Source: Adenophora triphylla var. japonica | Lineage: Eukaryota > Streptophyta > Magnoliopsida > Asterales > Campanulaceae | Length of the DNA: 64,000 nucleotides | Direction of reading: 5' to 3' | Assembly (NCBI GenBank): GCA_022495995.1 | Contig: JAFEMH010002452.1 | Span: 276,489-340,488, forward strand | Program-made: the position numbers and the translations under genes | Shown: one piece after another, positions 24,001 through 36,339 of the stretch | Layout: the number at the start of each line of letters is the position of its first letter | Position numbering within the stretch: position 1 is the first letter of the stretch | Notes under the pieces: model-generated | What the model saw: only the letters and a program-made list of their open reading frames with translations | What the model was told of the DNA's origin: nothing | The model's database searches: none

Positions 24001-25332
24001 CAGCTTCCGAATAAATGGTGGCAGATGATCAATTGGATAAACCCAACTAGGAGAGGGAGCAGACTGAGGGTTGATAGCCCAGGGATTGTTGTGGAAGATG
24101 TGGAAGGTGGGATTCCTGATCGGTTGGCATCTTCGGTAAGAGGGATTAGAGGCATGACCGGTGATAGGTATGTCATCGGTCAAGGTGTCATGGCCAAGTA
24201 ATCGGTTGGGGATGAAGGGTATGAATGAAGAAATGTCGGCTTCAATTCTCTTTCTTCTTTCTGCATTTTCCTTGGCTATTTGGGAAGGAGTTTTTGGAAT
24301 TGGTTTTGATTTTGAAGTGGTTTGGAGGAGGAGTAGCGAGTTTGGAGGATTTCCTTGCGACTTTTTGGGTCGGATAATGGTTGAGATAGGTTCTTTGTCT
24401 TGATGCTCGGAGTTAAGGGATTTTCTTTTGGCCGGAGAGGTGATCGGTTGAGAAGGCTGAGATTGAGGGACCGGCTTGGAGGAATCGGTTGACTGCTTCT
24501 TCTTCGGTTGAGAGGTCTTCTTCTTAGCCGGTTGAGCTTCGGTTGGAGCAGCAATGGGAGCCGTCGGTTTAGCTTCTCTAAGAATCCTCGCTTGATCGGC
24601 TTTGTCGAAGGCTTTGACAAATGACTTGGGAACCGAGGGCTGACCACCAGAAATAGTAAAAATTGAAGGGATTCTCAAGAGGATTCTACTCATCAGAAGA
24701 TAATGGATTGGCTTGGCCTTGTTAGATCTGGACAAGGGCTTCTCCTTCTGGAATTTCTTGAAGGCGATTAAGATAACACGGTAGATGAAGGAGCACCAGT
24801 TGAACCTCCTTTAAAGCATAACAGCTGCAATGGCTTCCCATTGTATCATAGTGATACAATGATGAGAACCAGACCGGCATATCACACATCGGTCAATCAC
24901 TTCGGTCAAGGCATAATGAACAGCATCCAAATCGACTTTCTTGTTTCCTTCACCGGTCACAAATGGGTCGGTTCCACGAACGGTAGCCCAAGCTAATTCC
25001 ATATCTTTCGAAGTGACGGAGGAGGAACCGGTTGAGGGAAGAGTAGGGAAAGCTTCGGCTATGGAAGTTGGGGAGAAATCAACAGAAAAGCCACCAACAG
25101 ATGAAGTAATATGAGAAACAACGCCGGGCTTGGGATTATCATCAACTACGCCATTGTTGAAGAACTCATTGACAAGCTCATACATAATATCATCATTCCC
25201 CTCAGGCATCAAGAACGGCAACAAACCGGAAGCAGTTAGCATGGCCTGGAGGATTTTCCCTTCTTCAGATTCGAAGAAGCTTGGTAGAATGTAACCTCCG
25301 AAAATGTCTTTCTTGGTTGGTTTGGGAGCCAT
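21041..25332 (-). pseudogene. Sirevirus env-like protein gene, copy A (frame-broken)
   Basis: A 4.3-kb minus-strand coding region starts at the ATG at 25332 and ends at the stop at 21041. It is open in consecutive segments in shifting frames: 25332-24811, 24735-23287, 23081-22893, 22817-22608, 22635-22006 and 22009-21041. The N-terminal third resembles the plant-transposon-protein domain found in Sirevirus and other retrotransposon env-like frames. It is followed by a Lys/Pro/Ser/Thr-rich part and an acidic serine-rich stretch. The C-terminus is a long predicted coiled coil (about residues 160-275 of the last segment) ending in a Lys/Arg cluster (KKRKRDEKEAKKSAKK) that could act as a nuclear signal. 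I see no clear transmembrane helix. Several breaks coincide with CAG/CTG positions that differ from copy B, so some may be consensus errors. Function is unknown. Confidence 0.75.
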
Positions 25333-26241
25333 CTGTCAAAAGAGTTAAGAATCAAAACATTCTAAGTTAGAACACATTTCAAAAGAAAAAATAGACGTGA
25401 GTTTTTATATTTTGAAAATAGTTCGTGTTCTTCAAGTTGAAAGAATTTAGAAAAAAAAAAACTTTACCGGAAAAGGTTAGAGTTTGAAGAACAATGGAGG
25501 AAAGTTTGAATGCTTGAAGGTTTCGTGCTCTTGCGAGAGAGAGAGAGGAAAGTCGGAAAGTTTAAATGACAAGCTTGAATTTCCTTATATAGGAGAGAAG
25601 GAGAGAAGATGGAAAGGTTTCTTGAAATAAAGAAAACGTTTCAAGCGCATAGCACGAGATATTTAAAAAGATATTGAACACGATTTTAAATATGAGAGAT
25701 TAAAACTAGGTACGTGTGTGCGACGGTTAAACCATAATGCAATAATGACAAAAAGATAACCTTTTGATAAATTGGAATGATACGAAGTTACCTTTTTGGT
25801 CACAAAATTTTAAATTTGACCAATCAACAAGTACAAAAGGACGGTAGTAGGAAGGAGTAGGGAACATCAATTATGATTTGTCGGGATAGGGAAAGGCGGT
25901 AGACGGCCGATAGGATTGATGGGACTTATCGGCTAGGGACGCGCCTAGGTTAAAAACGGATTGTGAATAGTAATCCGCCCGCAATTCGTCGGCTAGGTAA
26001 TGATCAATCGGTTGAGCCGACGTCACCACATTAAGCTTGACCGGTCAAGGAGATGATCGGTTAGACAAAGAAAAGTTGATCGGTTAGGAGAGAAGGCTTT
26101 TGCATCGGTTAGGGACCATCGGTTAGGGTATCTTTCATACCGGTTGAGAGTAGGACAAGAGCATCGGTTGAGCATAATCAAATGAGGCATCACCCATGAT
26201 CGGTTAAGAGCTTTCACAAACAGCAAAGTTAGCACAATAAA
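25333..26241 (-). other. Pol-env spacer with clustered AACCGRT motifs, copy A
   Basis: This stretch has no reliable open frame. Its first half is AT-rich, with a GA-rich run near 25535-25550. Between about 26030 and 26215 the motif CGGTTRRG (AACCG on the element's sense strand) occurs about eight times in contexts such as GATCGGTTAG, CATCGGTTAGGG and TACCGGTTGAG. Copy B has the same spacer and cluster. Confidence 0.7.
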
Positions 26242-27570
26242 TTAACGAATATCAATCATGCCTAGTTCTCCTCTAAGGAATTCAAATCTTTTAATGTCCA
26301 ATGGTTTTGTCAAAATATCAGCTAGTTGATAATCAGTATGGACTTTTAAAAGAACAATGTTACCCTTTTCAACGTGATCCTTGAGGAAGTGATATTTGAT
26401 GTCTATGTGCTTGGTCTTTGAATGCATCACAGGATTGTTGGAGACTGATATGGCTGAGGTATTATCACAATAAATAGGACATACTTCTTGAGGGATTTCA
26501 TAGTCCACTAGTTGTTGCTTTAACCATAGAATTTGTGAACAGCAACTTCCAGCGGCTATGTACTCAGCTTCAGTTGTAGAAGTGGAAATTGATGCCTGTT
26601 TCTTGCACGACCAGGAAACCAATCGGTTACCTAGAAATTGACAAGTTCCACTAGTACTTTTCCTGGTGACCCTACAAGCTGCAAAATCAGCATCTGAATA
26701 TCCAATTAGTGTAAATGATGAATCTTTTGGATACCACAAACCTAAGTTAGTAGTTCCCACAAGATATCTAATGATTCTTTTGACAGCTTGCAAGTGAGAT
26801 TCTCTTGGGTCAGCTTGAAATCTAGCACATACACATACGGCAAACATGATATCTGGCCTACTAGCGGTTAAGTAAAGTAGAGAGCCTATCATACCTCGGT
26901 AGAGTGTCATATCTACTTTCTTACCGGATTCGTCTTTGTCTAAGTGTACGTTTGTGGCCATTGGAGTGCTTTGAGGATGAGCGGAATCAAGTCCAAACTT
27001 CTTGATTAGATCTTTGGTATATTTGGCTTGATTGATGAAAATACCTTCTTGGGTTTGCTTGACTTGAAGTCCAAGGAAAAAGGTTAGCTCACCCATCATG
27101 CTCATCTCAAATTTGCTCTGCATAAGTTTCTCAAATCTCTTGCATAATTTTTCGTTAGTAGATCCAAAAATAATGTCATCAACATATATTTGAACTAACA
27201 ATGAATGACCATTATGCTTTGCAATAAATAAAGTGGTGTCTATTTTACCTCGTTCAAACTTCTCACTAAGTAGGAATTTGGAGAGAGTTTCATACCATGC
27301 TCGAGGTGCTTGCTTGAGGCCATACAAAGCTTTATTCAATTTGTAGACATGATTAGGCTTCTTGGAATCTTCAAAACCGGGAGGTTGATCTACATATACA
27401 AGCTCTTGAAGTTCACCATTGAGAAAGGCACTTTTCACGTCCATTTGATATAGCTTAAATTCTTTGTAGGCTACATAGGCAAGAAATAACCTAATGGCTT
27501 CTAATCTAGCTACGGGAGCAAAAGTCTCATCATAGTCTATTCCTTCCTCCTGTCTATATCCTTTTGCCAC
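26242..27570 (-). CDS. Sirevirus reverse transcriptase-RNase H region, copy A
   Basis: An uninterrupted 442-codon frame covers most of the Ty1/copia RVT_2 domain and RNase H. Visible motifs are the first catalytic aspartate in [12 protein letters not shown] (residue 44) and YVDD at residues 129-132. The RNase H part has [16 protein letters not shown] and YCDNTSAI, then a histidine-rich [13 protein letters not shown] segment. It ends with a stop after GELGMIDIR. The nominal ATG is internal: homologous RT sequence continues upstream at 27571 in another frame, and the break falls exactly where copy B has CTG and copy A has CG. The polyprotein copies genomic RNA into cDNA in virus-like particles. 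This is the best preserved part of copy A. Confidence 0.93.
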   Translation of the reverse strand: MAKGYRQEEGIDYDETFAPVARLEAIRLFLAYVAYKEFKLYQMDVKSAFLNGELQELVYVDQPPGFEDSKKPNHVYKLNKALYGLKQAPRAWYETLSKFLLSEKFERGKIDTTLFIAKHNGHSLLVQIYVDDIIFGSTNEKLCKRFEKLMQSKFEMSMMGELTFFLGLQVKQTQEGIFINQAKYTKDLIKKFGLDSAHPQSTPMATNVHLDKDESGKKVDMTLYRGMIGSLLYLTASRPDIMFAVCVCARFQADPRESHLQAVKRIIRYLVGTTNLGLWYPKDSSFTLIGYSDADFAACRVTRKSTSGTCQFLGNRLVSWSCKKQASISTSTTEAEYIAAGSCCSQILWLKQQLVDYEIPQEVCPIYCDNTSAISVSNNPVMHSKTKHIDIKYHFLKDHVEKGNIVLLKVHTDYQLADILTKPLDIKRFEFLRGELGMIDIR

Positions 27571-29503
27571 TAATCGGCTTTATTTCTTATAATTTTCCGA
27601 GACTCATCCAATTTATTCCTATATACCCATTTTGTTCCAATCACCGTTTGATCACTAGGTCTAGGCACTAATTCCCAAACTTTGCATCTATCAAACTGGT
27701 TAAGCTCTTCTTGCATAGCTTCTACCCAGTGGGGTCATCAAGTGCTTCATCGGTCTTCTTTGGTTCTATGTTGGAGACCATAGCGAGAGGAAAATAAACC
27801 ATGTTGTTCTTCTAAGTTTCTTAATTGGCCTCTAGTCAATCTAGGTCCAAAGACATCACCAATAACATTTTCTAAAGGATGATTCCTAACTAATCTCACT
27901 TCCCTAGGTAGGTCTTGCACGACCGATTCTGTCTTAAGGTTTCTATTGGAGGAGTGGAATCGGTTAAGGGAGAAGAGATCGGTTGAGGTGATCGGTTAGG
28001 TGAGGGTGAGGCGATGATGGTGATCGGTAATTGGTGATGGAAATGGTAAGTTATTGGGTGAAATTGGTTCGGCTCAGTGATGAATTTGGAGTTGTAATAT
28101 TAGGACTAGTTGGAAGAGGATCGGTTATGGCTGAGTTTGACTATTGGATTGCCTAACCGATTGAGGAAAGAATGAGTCATCAACTAGGTCTCTATAGGTT
28201 ACACCACTAGAAGTGACGGTTGAGGTGGAGACCGATTTGCGTTGATCTTTGGTGGATTGATTAGAGTTTTGATTACTGTTTCACTTGTCTCAAAAACACC
28301 GGAACTATCGGTACAATTTGGAGCCTTGTCGAGACTCTAGCAAATCAAATTCATCAAAAGTAACATGAACAGATTCAACAATTTTCAACAACCGTTTATT
28401 AAAAACTCTAAATGCCTTACCGTGCTTGGCGTATCCCACAAAAATGCCTTCATCGGCTTTTCATCAAATTTACCTCGGCGTTCTTTACCGTTGTAAAGAA
28501 CATAGCATTGGCAACCGAAGATCTTGAAATAACTAATATTGGGGATCCCGCCACGCCACAACTCATAAGGGGTCTTGTTGTGAAACTTGTTGACCAAAGA
28601 TCTATTCGGGTGAAGCAAGCCGTGTGTATAGCTTCGGCCCAAAAATACTGGGAAGCCTAGCCGGATATCATTGTTTTTCCAGTTCGATCAATGTCCCGTT
28701 CTTTCTCTCTCAACTACACCATTTTGTTGCGGTGTACCAAAGAATGAGAAATTATGGTCTATTCCGTGATCATCACAAGATCTTGAGCGATCCCAAGATT
28801 TTTGAACTCCGTTCCATTATCTGATCTCATACTGATGATATCACATTCTTTTTGGGTTTGAAGTAGACGGAATAATCTGGTAGCAACTTCATATGTATCA
28901 TCTTTTGAAGCAAACATCTCTACCCAGGTATATCTTGAGAAATCGTCTACAACAACCAAGGCATATCTGCTACCCCCCAAACTGGCAAGAGTTGTGGGGC
29001 CAAACAGATCCATATGTAGCACTGGAGGCACCTAGAAGTGGACATGCGTGGCTTGCGTGGAAAGATTCTTTATGTTGTTTTCCCAATTGGCGAGCTCTAC
29101 ATTTCCTTCCATGATCGCCAGACACCCGAGGTAAGCCGGCGACAAGATTTTTATTGGCCGGCTTGGATAGATATTTGAAGTTCAGTGATCGAGTCTCTTG
29201 TGCCATAGCCAGGAATTCTCACTGATGTTCTTAGCTACAAAACAAACATTAGTAACATTCGAGATATTGTTTAAATCTATAGCATATACGTTACCTTTTC
29301 TATATCCAGTGAGAAGCGTTTCACCTGTAGCAATGTCTTTCACATAGCAGTTGGAAGAATTGAAAACACAATGCATACCTTTGTCGCAAAATTGTGAAAT
29401 AGAGAGAAGGTTGTGTTTTAGACCATCCACCAAAGATACCTTCTGTACAATTACTGTACCTCTTTTGATGGATCCTCGACCGATAATTTTACCCTTTGCG
29501 TTG
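27571..29503 (-). pseudogene. Sirevirus integrase and RT N-terminus, copy A (frame-broken)
   Basis: Homology continues from the protease region through the GAG-pre-integrase zinc finger (29182-29433, ending LWHKRLDH), the integrase core with HMDLFGP and VVVDDFSRYTWVE (28759-29031) and RSDNGTEF. It continues through the post-integrase NKTPYELW segment (28385-28642), then a Pro/Ser/Thr/Asn-rich linker to the RT start. It is interrupted by many small indels. Aligned with copy B (45687-47400), nearly every difference is at a CAG or CTG. The apparent inactivation is therefore uncertain. Confidence 0.85.
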
Positions 29504-30171
29504 TCACGAAAGACAACCTGGAGGACCAGATGCTTCTTCCGTATCGGTTAGGAGATCGGCATGACCGATCATATGCCTAGAGCATCCACTGTCCATAATC
29601 CAAACATCCTTACCGGCATCGGTTGAGGCCATTAAGCATTCCTCGCAGAATCGGTCGTACGTTTCCTTCATTGTCTCATTTGGATTCTTCTTGAAGGACT
29701 CAAACTCAGCAACGCTTTTGTAGAGTCTGTTGTCCTTGGCCACTTGATCTCCTTCAAAGTATCTGAGAAGACTTTGCCATACTTGTTGAGCGGTCTCATA
29801 GCATTGTACTTGTTTGTACAGTCTGTCATCAAGTCCTGAGGTTATTATGTGCAATGCTTTTCGGTCTAAGGAATCACAAAGTTTGTCATCCTCAGTCCAT
29901 TCTTCACGAGGTTTTGGCACATAAGTTTCATAAACCTCAAAGTCTTGTTCAGACTCTCTATCTGCATGATCCATGAGAGGAGTTTTGGGTGCTCTTGTTG
30001 CAAGATTGATTTTCAGGGGTGTCATTGGACCATCTCTGACTACAGTAGTTAACCTATCATCTATTGAATCCAAGTACCGCATGATTACTCGTTTTTCCAT
30101 ACTGGAAATTCGTTATCGTTCAACATGGGAACGGATGTCAAGTTGTATGTTTGCATAATTTTTCCCGCCAT
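29504..30171 (-). pseudogene. Sirevirus gag-protease, copy A, internally deleted
   Basis: The start codon corresponds to 30171, but the long frame opens at 30100 because of a small indel at ATTACTCG, where copy B has ATTCTG. The frame carries a Retrotran_gag_2-type domain, including RKALHIITSGLDDRLYKQVQ and the segment from about FESFKKNPNETMKETYDRF. It then passes directly into the protease active-site region (VWIMDSGCSRHM). The C-terminal half of gag with the CCHC zinc knuckle is missing. The same junction is present in copy B. The frame ends at 29504 by an extra C in an ACCTGG context. Confidence 0.85.
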
Positions 30172-30229
30172 TTTGGAATTGGCAATTCAAGCGGTTAAGC
30201 TTGGAAAAAATGATTTTCGAAAATTGCAA

Positions 30230-30241
30230 GCTCTGATACCA
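30230..30241 (-). promoter_or_regulatory. Primer binding site (initiator Met tRNA), copy A
   Basis: The minus strand reads TGGTATCAGAGC, complementary to the 3' end of plant initiator tRNA-Met, two bases downstream of the 5' LTR. It fixes the element orientation. Confidence 0.95.
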
Positions 30242-30243
30242 AT

Positions 30244-31692
30244 TGTTAGGTCCTGAAAGGAGGGAAACAGGCTAGAGGGGGGGGGTGAATAGCCTGATTA
30301 AAACTTTTCGCTTTAAAACTCTTAGTCTTGATAAAAGGTTGAAGAAAACACACTTGCTAACCGTTTGATAAGTTTTGCACCAAGCGGAATAACAAAGGTT
30401 AGGCTAGGTTTTGAAAGTTAGGTAGAGTTTTCAAAAGCAAACCCATTAAAAATCCTTATGCAAACATGACAAATTATATTTCCAAGTAAGACAAACAAGT
30501 TGAGCAAGAGGTTGAGTCAATAGGTTGTGACCGAGTTGAGAGAATGTCAACCAATTACAACAACACAAAAATAAACAAACGCACGTAAGAATGACGCATT
30601 GTTTGAAGAGGTTCACGGTGTTAAATAATCGCTACGTCCTCTACCAAGTTTGGTCGAACTTGGATTTGTGAAAGTGCACTACTATATTAATGGTATCTAC
30701 CTATTACAAGTTGCAAGCCAATGATTGAAGGTCGCCAAACTAAAGGTGACCACTAACGGATCGTGCTACAATAAAGACCGGTGTTTTCTAGAGATGTGCT
30801 CACAAGTTGAGCTGATTTCTCTAGGGTGTTGTGTGTGAATCAATCAATGTGTTCCAGATGTAATCTAATGAAGGAACACTACACTATTGATTGAGGTGCA
30901 CGGTGTATAAGTCCTAACAGAGATGTCTAGTGAATAAGAGGACCGAATTGAATGCCTTGAACTATGGAGTTTTCAGGATGGTAGTTCGTAGCAACTCACT
31001 CTCAAGAATCATAAATGCACCCACCCTCTTCAATGCTCCAGGAAGCTATTTATAGAGAACTTTGAAAAGGAGCCGTTGTCTTTGAAGAGATTGCAATGAT
31101 GACTTGATCGTGCATGCCTTTGAATTGAAGGATCTTTGCATTAAATGCCCGAGATAGGAGAGAGAAGATTTTTCCTTGAGTGGTTGAAAGGATGTGAGTA
31201 CCGGTCATTTTGACAATCTATTTTGAGCTTCGACAGCCGTAGGAATGTCACTTCAGCCTATTCAGCATGCTTGCCTTACCAACTTTAGCTAAGGGGATTC
31301 TGGGTAGTTGGGAGCAATAAATGCTTCGGTTAGGCTAGCCGAGGAAAGCTTGCCGAGGAAGCCTTAACCGGCAAAGGATAGGATGCAACCCCGTGAAGGT
31401 TACATCGGCTAGACAGGCGACCGGTTAGATTGACATAGCGATTAGGAATTCAACAGGTTAGGGTGGCAAACCGAGTAGCTCACAGAAAATATCATGGGAG
31501 CAAATCTTCATACCTTCAAGTCTTCAAGGTCTTGAGAAAATTACATGAAATAAAAACACTGGCACTAGCATTTAAGGGACCTATCATACATAGAAAAATT
31601 CTATTGGGTCTAATTAAAATTAGGGATCCACATTAATGCTTGTTGTGATTGGGTTTAAGCAATTCTAAACCTAAGCATATATTTGACTAACA
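30244..31692 (-). repeat. Sirevirus LTR 2 (shared by copies A and B)
   Basis: The LTR is 1449 bp with TG...CA ends. It has a primer binding site on its left (copy A) and a polypurine tract on its right (copy B), so it serves as 5' LTR of A and 3' LTR of B. It is near-identical to LTR 3; almost all differences sit at CAG/CTG trinucleotides. Confidence 0.95.
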
Positions 31693-31703
31693 ATCTCCTC
31701 CTA
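31693..31703 (-). promoter_or_regulatory. Polypurine tract, copy B
   Basis: The minus strand reads TAGGAGGAGAT directly upstream of LTR 2, matching copy A. The remaining bases to the env-like stop at 32067 hold nothing else recognisable. Confidence 0.8.
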
Positions 31704-32066
31704 ATTGCTTAAGTCCAATCACCCTAGGTTAGCATCATTTTTGACTTAGTAAAAGAATGACTAAATATTTATATTTTAGATGTGTCATTCCCTAAGTCAA
31801 GTAACATCATAGATGCAACCTAAGAAAGCTTACAGAAAGATTGAAAGCTTAGAAATTTAAAACAAGATAAAGTGAAATATTTTTGAATGAGTAAACCTGC
31901 AAAATGAAATAGTTAGAACAGTTTGAACATCCAAAAATAATCAAAAGAGAGTAAGGAAAGATAAGTCATTCAAAATCAACAGAGTTTGAGGTTAAGGAAA
32001 TCTCATTGATTAGTCTTCAACCGGTTAAGCAAAAGATGGAAAGACAAGTTCCTCATCGGTTACATT

Positions 32067-35000
32067 CTAGACTGGGGCAGCAGGATCATCGGTTGGAGGA
32101 AAATCCTTAGGGTCTGAAGGAGGAGTAGCCGATGGACTGGCCGGTTGAGTGCGAGATTTCTTGGCTGACTTCTTGGCTTCCTTGTCATCTCTCTTCCTTT
32201 TCTTCCTAGCGTACTTCTCTCGCATCACGGTCGCCTAGCATCTTCTTAAGGACTTCATTTTCAGTCTTAAGCTTGATCCTCTCGGTGTTGGTCTTTCTCG
32301 AATAATGAGGCTTCGATCGGCTAGCTTCGATTCAGCTTCTTGATTTCTTCGGTTGCAAGCTTGAGATCGGTTTGGGCATCCTTGGCAGTGTTCAGGAGTT
32401 CCTTGTTCAACTGGTTCAAGGCACCTAGCTGAGTGGAAAGATCGGTTATCTTGGCATCTTTATCAAACAAATCGGCCACATAGTTAGCTAGGTCCTTTGC
32501 ATAACCGTGCTCCATTCTGTCTAGCCTCTTTTCTTCCTCCTCCTGATTGGACTTAATCATACTCGCAACCAGGGCATCATAAAGTTCACAAAGATCACGA
32601 ACAACAACGGGACGGTTGAGTTCATCTTCGGGAGCCGGTTGAGGAACATCGTGGGACGGATCAAGATCATTATCGGTTGAAGAGCCATCGGTTGAAGAGC
32701 TAACCGATATAGCCTGAGGATCGCTTGGAGGAGTAGTAACAATTGTCAAGGTTTGAACCGGTTGGGGAATGAACACTTGAATGGCAAGGGAAGGATTTGG
32801 TGGAGAAAGAGGAACGACGGGAGGCTTCTCGCTTAAATGTGCAGAGAGGGAATAGAGCGACCGGTTAGGGATGGAGTTGGAGAACCGGTAGAGGCATCGG
32901 TTGAAGAATCGGTTGGATCACCGACATGAACCGGACCGATCCTAGAGACTTGACCGGTTGGAGAAAAAGTAATCTCCTCATCAACAGATACCGAAGAAGC
33001 AATAGAGGGACCGAACACGAGGAAATCATTGGGATCGAAGAGAATAGGGAGTCGACTCAAGGCCGAGAGTAATAGCATTCTCGAACATCATGGGCTTCAT
33101 CAAATGCGGAGGCAATAAGATCTCGCAGCAAGAGGAGCCAATGCTAAAGCATGTTGCTTTGATCGAATCAAAGGAATAACCCCGAGAGCAAGGAGTAGAA
33201 GGGATGCTTGCCGAATGTTGCTCCATGGCCTAGGATTGCCATTTCTCAAAATAGAAAGCCGAGGCACATTTGGCATTAACCCAACTCGTGAGTAACCTCG
33301 TAGCACCATCTCACAATACGTAGCTCCAAAACCTGAATAATACGGTTGTTGACCGAAAGATAACGCATGAAAATGTTGGGGGAGGAAAATGTGCAATCAT
33401 CCGGTCCAGAGGCAGGTTGAGCCACTTCACCTTGAATTCTTATGTGGCGAAGTCTTTGAGATTGGGAAGGAGAGACCGTCGGTTTCTCGCTTTGAAGGGA
33501 ATTTGGTGATCAACTGTTGATCGGTTTTGGAGGGCTTGACCGATTGACCTTTGGGTGGAGGAAACCGAAGACGAAGTTTGAGTGCAACCGGTTTCGGGCT
33601 TTGGAACTTGTTTCTCCAGGCCAACGGTTCTCGACAGTAGAAAGGGACATTAACTTCTTTTTCTTTCAACTTTTTGAGTTCATGGGAAAATGGAGGAGGA
33701 TCGAAACCAATTTATACTCAAGACGGCTAGAAATCTTCTCATGGGGTTCAAAGAGTGGAATACCATGAGGGGATCGAGGAATGGAAGATCCGGTAGTGTA
33801 ATAGTTCAAGGGAGAGAAGATGTCTTTTTGAAGAACGCAAGGATCAAGATAAGTCGGTGGGATAGCAGATCCAAGATATCAAATTCTTCTTCATCCGAAA
33901 TTTCTTCCACAAAGAAATCGAATCTCCATCAGAGCATCGTAAGTAGGAATAGCGTAAGATGGAGGTACGGACCGAGTCTCCTCCTCAACTCTTGGAGGGC
34001 TAGAAAGCATAGACTCAATTTCTCTTACTTGACTCAAGCCAAGAATTGAAGCTTGAAGAGCTTGAGCAAAGGGCAAGAGCATCGGCTCGGTCTTGTAGCC
34101 GTTTTTCCTCTACATCAAATAGACTAACAGCCACTTTGTCAAGAAGGATATCATTAGGATCAATCGGCCGAGAGGCTTCAACCGGTTCAGAAGATACAAC
34201 GGTTGGAGGGATTGAAATCGGTGGAGGTGTCATCGGTTGAGTAGAGGCTGGGATGTCGGTAGAGCCTCCTCCCAAGGGAGTAACCGGTGACGTATCGCAA
34301 TGCCTCCTCCCAAGCTTCTAACCGTCGCCATCGGTTGGGGAGTGGTGAAAGCTTGATTCGAGCTCTCCATCCGGTCAGTTTGTCCTCATCATCATCATTA
34401 TCGAACTTGAATGGAAATGGATTCAACAACCTCTTCGTATTTTTCTTTTTCTTCCTCCTCATCTTCAAACAAAGCATCAATCTCTTCATCAGTAACCGTA
34501 GGCCATTTGGTGGAGGAGGACTGAACTGCAGAAAAGAAATCGGCTAAGGAAATATTTCCAGCCGCCTTGAATTCATTGTCCATATCAAGTAAATTATCCA
34601 ACAAATCCATCACATTTCGATCGCTGGTTCTTTCTAGGCCAAGGCGCACCGGTTCGTAGTCAAAATTTGGAAGAGTATCCATATCCATTTCATATCTCCC
34701 AGACTGGTAAAGATCTGTCTCAATCAAGGTATCTTCAGCTCCATAGAGAATAGCAAAGTCAGCCCATACAGCTTGGACCATCATGTCCTGCCTCATTCTA
34801 TCTTGAGCTAAGAAAACAGCGTTCCATTTGAGGGGAAGCTGATCAAAAAATTTGTTGTATACCTTGATAAGACTGCGCCTAGAAGCGGAAAGATCAAAAT
34901 TTCGAGACGGCAAGGTCTGCTGAAGTACACGCCCTTCTCGATATGTCGGTTTCCAAAATCAATATAGTCTTGGATGTTGCCAACCGGTACGGAAGACTTG

Positions 35001-36339
35001 TTGATTTCATGGAATTGAAGCAACTTCCGAATAAACGGCGGCAAATGATCAATAGGATAAACCCAACTAGGAGAGGGAGCAGACTGAGGGTTGATAGCCC
35101 ATGGATTGTTATGGAAAATGTGGAAGGTAGGATTTCTGATCGGTTGGCATCGTCGGTAAGAGGGATTAGAGGCGTGACCGGTGATAGGTATATCATCGGT
35201 CAAGGTGTCATGGCTAAGTAAACGGTTGGGGATAAAGGGTATGAATGAAGAAATATCGCCTTCAATTCTCTTTCTCCTTTCTCGCATTTTCCTCGCTATT
35301 TGGGAAGGAGTTTTTGGGATTGGCTTTGATTTTGAAGTGGCCGGAGGAGGAGAGACTGGTTTGGAGGGTTTTCTAGCGTACTTTTTAGGTCGGATAACGG
35401 TGGAGATGGGTTCTCTCGTCTTCGCATCGTGTTCGGGGATTTTCTTTTAGCCTGAGAAGGGATCGGTTGAGAAGACCGAGGTTGAGAGACCGGCTTGGGG
35501 ATATCGGTTGTCCGCTTCTTCTTCGGTTGAGAGGTCTTCTTCTTAGCCGGTTGGGCTTCGGTTGGAGCAAAGAATGGGGCCATCGGTTTGGCTTCTCTAA
35601 GAATCCTTGCTTGATCGGCCTTGTCGAAAGCTTTGACAAAGGACTTAGGAACAAGGCCGACCACCGTAAATGGTAAAGATAGAAGGAATTCTCATGAGGA
35701 TTCTCGCTCATTAAGAGATAATGAATGGGCTTGGCCTTGTTAGATCTGGACAAGGGCTTCTCCTTTTGGAATTTCTTGAATGCAATAAGGATAACACGAT
35801 AGATGAAGGAGCACCCGCTGAATCTCCTTTGAAGCATAACGGCGGCCATCGCTTCCCATTGTATCATGGTGATACAATGATGAGAGCCGACCGGCAAATC
35901 ACACATCGGTCAATGACTTCAAGTAGGGCATAGTGAACAACGTCCAAATCGCCTTTCTTGTTCCCTTCACCGGTCACGAATGGATCGGTTCCACGGACGG
36001 TGGCCCAGCGGCTTCCATATCCTTTGAAGTGACAAGATGAACCAGTTGAGGAAGAGTAGGGAATGCTTCGGCTATGGAGGATGGGGAGAAATCCACGTAA
36101 AACCACCAACCAGAAGTAATGTGAGAAACAACACCGGCTTGGGATTATCATCAACCACTCCATTGTTGAAGAACTCATTGACAAGCTCATACGTAATATC
36201 ATCATTCCTCTCGGCATCAAGAACGGCAACAACCCTAAGCAACTAGCATGGCTTGGAGGGTCTTCCCTTCTTCGCATTCGAAGAAGCTTGGTAGAATGTA
36301 ACCTCCGAAAATGTCTTTCTTAGTCGGTTTGGGAGCCAT
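32067..36339 (-). pseudogene. Sirevirus env-like protein gene, copy B (heavily frame-broken)
   Basis: This is the homologue of the copy A env-like gene with the same start context (ATG at 36339) and stop (32067). It is open only in short pieces, for example 35664-35296, 35287-34808, 34913-34398, 34275-34015, 33669-33427, 33396-33100 and 32776-32321. The coiled-coil segment (32321-32776) is well conserved, and the basic C-terminus is recognisable in other frames. Frame changes relative to copy A lie mainly at CAG/CTG positions (for example AGCAGACTT in A against AGCGTACTT in B), so true coding capacity may be better than it appears. Confidence 0.75.

Larger units (their letters stand above)
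19225..31692 (-). mobile_element. Sirevirus (Ty1/copia) copy A, sharing its 5' LTR with copy B
   Basis: On the minus strand the order is 5' LTR (30244-31692), tRNA-iMet primer binding site, gag-protease, integrase, RT-RNase H, spacer, env-like frame, polypurine tract and 3' LTR (19225-20669). The Sirevirus assignment follows from the LVDGLKHNLLSISQ protease/pre-integrase signature, the SAFLNG and YVDD reverse transcriptase motifs, and the long extra frame downstream of pol. The two LTRs differ clearly from each other, with many scattered changes, so they are unlikely to be the original pair of a single insertion. The right LTR is also the 3' LTR of copy B. Confidence 0.92.

Noticed and set aside
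23809..24201. 130-codon plus-strand frame (and 34943-35221) antisense to the env-like genes
   Set aside because: It is the complement of the conserved env-like coding sequence; the minus-strand frame carries the domain similarity and continues beyond it.
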